From Gemmatimonadaceae bacterium (GTDB lineage Bacteria > Gemmatimonadota > Gemmatimonadetes > Gemmatimonadales > Gemmatimonadaceae), in the NCBI GenBank assembly GCA_025934775.1, contig JAICWO010000005.1, positions 124,001-188,000 on the forward strand: a stretch of DNA of 64,000 nt, given 5' to 3'. Each line of letters starts with the position of its first letter. The stretch's first letter is position 1. The position numbers were made by a program, and so were the translations under genes. The notes beneath the pieces are model-generated. The model searched no databases, was not told the DNA's origin, and worked only from the letters and a program-made list of their open reading frames with translations. Below, one piece after another: positions 59,680-64,000 of this stretch.

Positions 59680-62600
59680 GTGTCATCGTCACGCATCGCG
59701 CGCGGGCTGATCGCCGCGCTCATGGTACCCGCCGTGGTGGCCGCGCAGGGGCGCGGTCGCGGCGGCCGCGGCGGATCCGCCGCCCCACCGCAGGACGACG
59801 TCTCGTGGCGCAACGTCGGTCCCGATGCGGCGGGCCGCATGGTCGCCGTGTCCGGATCGTCCGCGCGGCCGAACGAGTACTACTTCGGCACCACCGGCGG
59901 CGGCGTCTGGAAGACGACCGACGGCGGCAAGACCGCGGAGCCGGTCACCGACAAGTATTTCGGCGGAACGATCGGCGCGATCGCCGTGGACCAGAAGAGT
60001 CCGGACGTCGTTTGGGTCGGCGGCGGCGAGTATCCCATCCGCGGCAACGTGTCGTACGGCGATGGCATGTGGAAGACCACCGACGGCGGGAAGACCTGGA
60101 GCTCGCTCGGCCTGAAGGAGACGCAGCAGATCGCGCGCGTCGTCCTCGATCCTCGCAACGCCAACGTTGCCTACGTCGCGGCGCTCGGGCACGTCTGGGC
60201 GCCGAATCCGGAGCGCGGCGTCTTCAAGACGACCGATGGCGGCAAGACGTGGAAGAAGATTCTCTTCCGCAACGACTCCACGGGCGCGATCGAGCTCGTG
60301 ATGGATCCGAGCAATCCCGACGTCCTGTACGCCGCGCTCTGGCAGGCTGGCCGCAAACCGTGGCTGCTCGTGAGCGGCGGCGCGGGCGGCGGCATCTTCA
60401 AGACGACGGATGGCGGCGATCACTGGACCGAGATCACGCACAACCCGGGGCTGCCGGTGGGAATCATCGGCAACATCGGCATGGCGGTTTCGCCGGCGAA
60501 GCCGAATCGGATCTGGGCGCTGATCGAGAACGAGCCGAACGGCGGCGTCTATCGTTCCGACGACGCGGGCGCGACGTGGACGCTGCTCAATCAGGATCGC
60601 GATCTTCGGCAGCGCGCGTGGTACTTCTCGCGGCTCACGGCGGATCCCAAGGACTCGAACATCGTCTGGGCGCCGAACGTGACGCCGATGTGGTCCAAGG
60701 ACGGCGGCAAGACGTTCACGCGCTCGTTCGGCGGCGGCGACAACCACGAGGTGTGGATCGCGCCCGATGATCCCAAGCGCGTGGTGGTGGTGCACGACAA
60801 TGGCGCCGTGATCACGACGGACGGCGGCGAGACCTCGGTCCGCCTCGCCGTGCCGACGGGCCAGTTCTATCACGTGCATCTCACGAACAAGGTGCCGTTC
60901 GACATCTGCGGCGCGAAGCAGGACGCGGGCTCCGTGTGCGGCCCGGTGCGCCAGGCGGCGGGCTTCGGAGGCCGCGGCGGCGGCGGTGGTCGCGGCGGCG
61001 CGCCGGCGGCACGCTCTCCGTACTCGGAGTTCTACGGCGCGGCGGGCGGCGAATCGGGCTACATGGCGTCCGACCCGAACGATCCGAACGTGACGTACGG
61101 CGGCAACTACAGCGGCGTGATCGACATGGCGGACCGTGCGACGGGGCTCCGCGCGCGGCTCGATCCGTGGCCGCTCAACCCGATGGGGCACGACGCCAAG
61201 GACTCGAAGTACCGGTTCCAGTGGACGTTCCCGATCATGAACTCGCCGCACGATCCGAACACGCTCTACGTCGGATCGAACGTCGTGTTCGAGTCGACCG
61301 ACAGGGGGCAGAGCTGGCACGTCATCTCGCCCGACCTCACGCGGCACGATCCCCGCACCCTCGGCGCGTCGGGCGGCCCGATCACGAAAGACCAAACGTC
61401 GATCGAGTATTACGGAACTGTATTTGCACTTCAGGAAAGTCCGATCGTTCCCGGGCTCATCTGGGCCGGTTCGGACGACGGCCTGATTCACGTGACGCGC
61501 GACGGCGGCAAGACGTGGACGAACGTCACGCCCAAGGGACTGCCCGATTGGACGCGCATCTCGATCATCGATCCATCCCCGCACAACCCGGGAACGGCGT
61601 GGGTGGCCGCCAACCGCTACCAGATGGACGACTACGCGCCGTATCTCTACAAGACGACGGATTACGGCAAGACGTGGACGCGCATCAACGACGGGATTCC
61701 CAACGGCGAGTACACCCGTTCGATCCGTGAGGATCTCGTGAAGCCCGGCCTCCTCTACGCCGCCACCGAACGCAGTATGTGGATGTCGCGCGACGCCGGC
61801 GCACACTGGGAGAGCCTGAAGAAGAACCTGCCGCCCGTCCCGGTGCACGACATCGCGCTCCGCGACGACGACATCGTCATCGCGACCCACGGCCGCGCAT
61901 TCTGGGTGATGGAGAACGTCGCGCTCCTGCGCGAGCAGCCCGACGCCGAGGCCGCGGAGAAAGCGGCGAAGCCGTACGTCTACACGCCCGCGCCGGCCTA
62001 CCGCTCGACCGGCGTGACCGTGCAGTACCGCCTGCCGCGCGCCGACGAGCCGGTGACGATGGAGTTCCTCGATCCTGCCGGAAAGCTCATTCAGAAGTTC
62101 TCATCGACCGACACCGTCGCGGCGAGCGGCGGGCGGGGCGGCGGCGGTGGACGCGGCGGCTTTGGAGCGCCGCAGCGCGTCGGCACGCGCGACGGCCTCA
62201 ATCGGTACACGTGGAATCTCCAGTATCCCAACGCGGCCACGTTCCAGGGGATGATTCTCTGGCAGGGTTCGACGTCGGGTCCGTTCGCCGCGCCGGGCAC
62301 GTACACGGTGCGCGTTACCGCCGGCGGCGACGCGCCAATCGCGAAGAAGTTCGTGGTGCGCAAGGATCCGCAGACGCGCGCCACGGTCGCCGACCTCGCC
62401 GAGCAGCAGCGCTTCGCGCTCCAGATTCGCGATCGAGTGACCGCGGCCAACGACGCGGTGAAGACGATTCGCAACGTCCGCGGCCAGCTCGAGGACCGCG
62501 CCGCGAAGATGAGCGGCAACGCGAGCTTCGGCTCGCTCGCCAAGACGTTCGAGGACCAACTCGCGGTGGCGGAAGACTCGCTCTACCAGACGCGGAATCG

Positions 62601-62877
62601 GAGCGGCGAGGATCCGCTCAATTTCCCAATCCGCATCAACAACCAGATGGCCGCGCTGCTCGGCTTCGTCGAGAATGGCGAGCGCCGACCGCCCAAGCAG
62701 TCGTACGACGTGTACGGGGTGCTGGAGCCGCAGCTCGAGACGCACCTGGCGCGCTACAAGCGCGTGCTCGACACCAATCTGCCGAAGGTGAACGCCGCGC
62801 TCAAGGCGGCGGGGCAGCCAGTGATCGTACCGAGCACGAACGAGCCGCCGGCGAAGAATCCGGGGCCGATCAGTTGA
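59680..62877 (+). CDS. Sec-exported VPS10/BNR-repeat beta-propeller protein
   Basis: A 1065-residue protein with a Sec signal (RIARGLIAALMVPAVVAAQ), start GTG 59680. BNR/Asp-box units recur: GGVWKTTDGGKTAEPVTD, MWKTTDGGKTWSSLGLKE, VFKTTDGGKTWKKILF, IFKTTDGGDHWTEI, LYKTTDYGKTWTRI. After about residue 790 come a beta-sandwich domain (VTMEFLDPAGKLIQKFSSTD), a Gly/Arg tract, and a helical C-terminus. It is related to the Tat-exported protein at 6194-9094 but lacks the twin-arginine motif. A glycosidase role is not supported because no catalytic residues can be recognised. Gly/Arg tracts: 59742-59790, 60965-61010, 62128-62165. Confidence 0.9.
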   Translation: MSSSRIARGLIAALMVPAVVAAQGRGRGGRGGSAAPPQDDVSWRNVGPDAAGRMVAVSGSSARPNEYYFGTTGGGVWKTTDGGKTAEPVTDKYFGGTIGAIAVDQKSPDVVWVGGGEYPIRGNVSYGDGMWKTTDGGKTWSSLGLKETQQIARVVLDPRNANVAYVAALGHVWAPNPERGVFKTTDGGKTWKKILFRNDSTGAIELVMDPSNPDVLYAALWQAGRKPWLLVSGGAGGGIFKTTDGGDHWTEITHNPGLPVGIIGNIGMAVSPAKPNRIWALIENEPNGGVYRSDDAGATWTLLNQDRDLRQRAWYFSRLTADPKDSNIVWAPNVTPMWSKDGGKTFTRSFGGGDNHEVWIAPDDPKRVVVVHDNGAVITTDGGETSVRLAVPTGQFYHVHLTNKVPFDICGAKQDAGSVCGPVRQAAGFGGRGGGGGRGGAPAARSPYSEFYGAAGGESGYMASDPNDPNVTYGGNYSGVIDMADRATGLRARLDPWPLNPMGHDAKDSKYRFQWTFPIMNSPHDPNTLYVGSNVVFESTDRGQSWHVISPDLTRHDPRTLGASGGPITKDQTSIEYYGTVFALQESPIVPGLIWAGSDDGLIHVTRDGGKTWTNVTPKGLPDWTRISIIDPSPHNPGTAWVAANRYQMDDYAPYLYKTTDYGKTWTRINDGIPNGEYTRSIREDLVKPGLLYAATERSMWMSRDAGAHWESLKKNLPPVPVHDIALRDDDIVIATHGRAFWVMENVALLREQPDAEAAEKAAKPYVYTPAPAYRSTGVTVQYRLPRADEPVTMEFLDPAGKLIQKFSSTDTVAASGGRGGGGGRGGFGAPQRVGTRDGLNRYTWNLQYPNAATFQGMILWQGSTSGPFAAPGTYTVRVTAGGDAPIAKKFVVRKDPQTRATVADLAEQQRFALQIRDRVTAANDAVKTIRNVRGQLEDRAAKMSGNASFGSLAKTFEDQLAVAEDSLYQTRNRSGEDPLNFPIRINNQMAALLGFVENGERRPPKQSYDVYGVLEPQLETHLARYKRVLDTNLPKVNAALKAAGQPVIVPSTNEPPAKNPGPIS

Positions 62878-62888
62878 TGCGCCGCTAA

Positions 62889-62986
62889 GTCATTCCGAGC
62901 GAGCGAAGCGAGTCGAGGAATCTTCTGTCCGGGTCGTGTGGTCGGATCACCACAGGGTCGGAAGATTCCTCGCACCGCTCGGAATG
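62889..62986. repeat. palindromic repeat, variant of family 1
   Basis: The arm GTCATTCCGAGCGAGCGAAG to GAGGAATCTTC pairs with GAAGATTCCTCG to CGGAATG across a loop of about 36 bases. It differs from the other copies in carrying CATTCCGAG and GAATCTTC in place of CATCCCGAG and GGATCTGGG. It lies between two convergent genes, where it may also act as a two-way terminator. Confidence 0.85.
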
Positions 62987-62994
62987 CCCGCGCG

Positions 62995-64000
62995 CTACGG
63001 CCGCCCCGGCGTGGTGTGCGAGTACCAACCGAGTCCGATCCCCAGCCGCGACACGATCCCGAACCGCACGCCGCCGTCGCGGTTCTTCTGCACCCACAGC
63101 CCCGGGCTGAACGGACCGTGGCCGAGCACGCCGGGATAGAGATTCACCATCGTGCCGTTGTCTCCGCCGCCTTTCGAGATCACGGAAAGGAGCAGCGACC
63201 CGTCGCGGTCGATGAACACGCCGGCGTTGGGCAGGAGCGTCGCGGTCTTGGCGCCCGAGTGCGGATCGACGACGGGATTCTCCGCCGGGTCCCATCCGCC
63301 GGACGCCGAGAGCCACAGCTTCGGCGTGAGCTGGCGCGAGATGCCGACGAGGAAGGCGTCGCCCATCGTCGTCATCACTTTCCAATTCTCGGAATGCGGG
63401 ATCGGCGCGCGGAACATCGCCATCATGTACGCGTTCTCCAGCCGCTTGGACGGCAGCGAGATGCTCGGCTGGCCGGGCCAATCAGTGAACTCTAATCGGC
63501 CGCTGTCGAACAAGTGCTTCATCCAGTGCTGGTTCCAGAGCACGATCGAGCCGGAATCGAACAGCAGCAGATCCGTCAGGCCGTCCTCGTCCTCGCAGCA
63601 CGTCCCGGACGTCTCCACCACCTCGGTGAGCAGGTACCACGCGTACACCGTCGCGCCGCCGAGGAGCTCCGGGTGCGACGTGAATCCGTGCTGCTCGTAC
63701 CACTCGACCGTCCGCGCGTACGTCATGCCGCCGGCGATGAGGTGCAGGTGGTAGTTCGGGTACCACTGGCCGCCGCCCGAGCCCTTGCCCGACAGCGGGA
63801 AGACTTCGTGCACGATCCAGTTGTGCCATCCGTAGTGGCGGAGCACCGGCTCGGGATCCGTGACCGAATGCCAGACCGAATGCCACCCGCTCCGATACCA
63901 GAGCGAGAAGACCTCGCGGTGCGGCCCGGTGCGCAGTTGGTCGTACCCGCCGTTGACGACGAGCGAGAACGGATTGAACTCCGCTTCCGCGCCGTAGTCC
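62995..64000 (-). CDS. hypothetical protein (5' end outside window)
   Basis: The frame is open from the right edge to a stop at 62995, at least 335 codons; the N-terminus lies outside. The visible part has many aromatic residues and Trp/His (FSLWYRSGWHSVWHSV, LRHYGWHNWIVHEVFPLSG), a Gly-rich block and strand-like segments near the end (KLWLSASGGWDPAE, VRFGIVSRLGIGLGW). There are two adjacent Cys in TSGTCCEDEDG. The pattern fits an outer-membrane or exported beta protein. I do not recognise the family. Confidence 0.75.
   Translation of the reverse strand, partial: DYGAEAEFNPFSLVVNGGYDQLRTGPHREVFSLWYRSGWHSVWHSVTDPEPVLRHYGWHNWIVHEVFPLSGKGSGGGQWYPNYHLHLIAGGMTYARTVEWYEQHGFTSHPELLGGATVYAWYLLTEVVETSGTCCEDEDGLTDLLLFDSGSIVLWNQHWMKHLFDSGRLEFTDWPGQPSISLPSKRLENAYMMAMFRAPIPHSENWKVMTTMGDAFLVGISRQLTPKLWLSASGGWDPAENPVVDPHSGAKTATLLPNAGVFIDRDGSLLLSVISKGGGDNGTMVNLYPGVLGHGPFSPGLWVQKNRDGGVRFGIVSRLGIGLGWYSHTTPGRP

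Noticed and set aside
1-64000. Search for CRISPR arrays, prophage modules, transposases and IS ends
   Set aside because: No regularly spaced direct repeats, integrase/transposase motifs or tRNA-flanked islands were seen; the only mobile-like units are the hairpin repeats.

Overview
The window is GC-rich chromosomal DNA, densely coded on both strands. It looks like a free-living, aerobic, Gram-negative-type heterotroph of the Gemmatimonadota or a near relative. That assignment is inferred from gene content: many secreted peptidases and hydrolases with Gly/Arg-rich tracts, VPS10/BNR-repeat proteins, PD40-amidohydrolase fusions, a TonB-dependent receptor, DUF4142 and DUF305 proteins. No rRNA or tRNA gene, phage module or CRISPR array was found.

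Layout. 1-19.7 kb is an envelope and secreted-hydrolase region: an LVIVD-repeat protein (cut by the left edge) coupled to a Met-rich DUF305 lipoprotein, penicillin-acylase-type N-terminal-nucleophile hydrolase, small heme-copper-oxidase-I-like membrane protein, Tat-exported BNR/VPS10 protein, DUF4142 protein, Tat-exported MBL-fold hydrolase, glycine-zipper lipoprotein, tandem cupredoxin lipoprotein, DPP IV, PD40-amidohydrolase, then crcB and DUF190. 19.7-26.6 kb holds a Dph6-type ligase, a GbsR/MarR regulator with a DHA2 drug exporter, a TonB receptor and a GT39-like glycosyltransferase. 26.7-29.9 kb is a compact GNAT / N-succinylamino-acid racemase / M20 operon that resembles the D-to-L amino acid conversion pathway. 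30-36.5 kb has a zinc peptidase lipoprotein, an FKBP isomerase and two tandem M28 peptidases. 36.5-43 kb is tyrosine/phenylalanine catabolism: acetoacetyl-CoA synthetase, HPPD, homogentisate dioxygenase, an ELFV-type amino acid dehydrogenase and an enoyl-CoA hydratase. 44-59 kb is a split phenylacetate pathway: paaABCD, then an Lrp regulator, hypothetical genes and a fused 2-oxoacid dehydrogenase E1, then paaG and paaH-I-J-Y-Z. The right end has another BNR/VPS10 protein and an unidentified gene cut by the edge.

How it may work together: secreted peptidases supply peptides; an amino acid dehydrogenase and the fused E1 could turn phenylalanine into phenylpyruvate and then phenylacetyl-CoA for the paa pathway; HPPD and homogentisate dioxygenase take the tyrosine branch, with acetoacetyl-CoA synthetase recovering acetoacetate. 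paaE and paaK are not in the window, nor are the maleylacetoacetate isomerase and fumarylacetoacetase genes.

The most unusual feature is a family of long palindromic repeats (about 110 bp) at 45335-45446 and 56185-56296, plus a variant at 62889-62986. In one copy (52993-53405) the two arms are pulled apart and a small GIY-YIG endonuclease gene sits exactly where the loop would be. This looks like an autonomous element with non-autonomous solo copies. Two further hairpin repeat families occur at 6113-6190 and 22681-22813.
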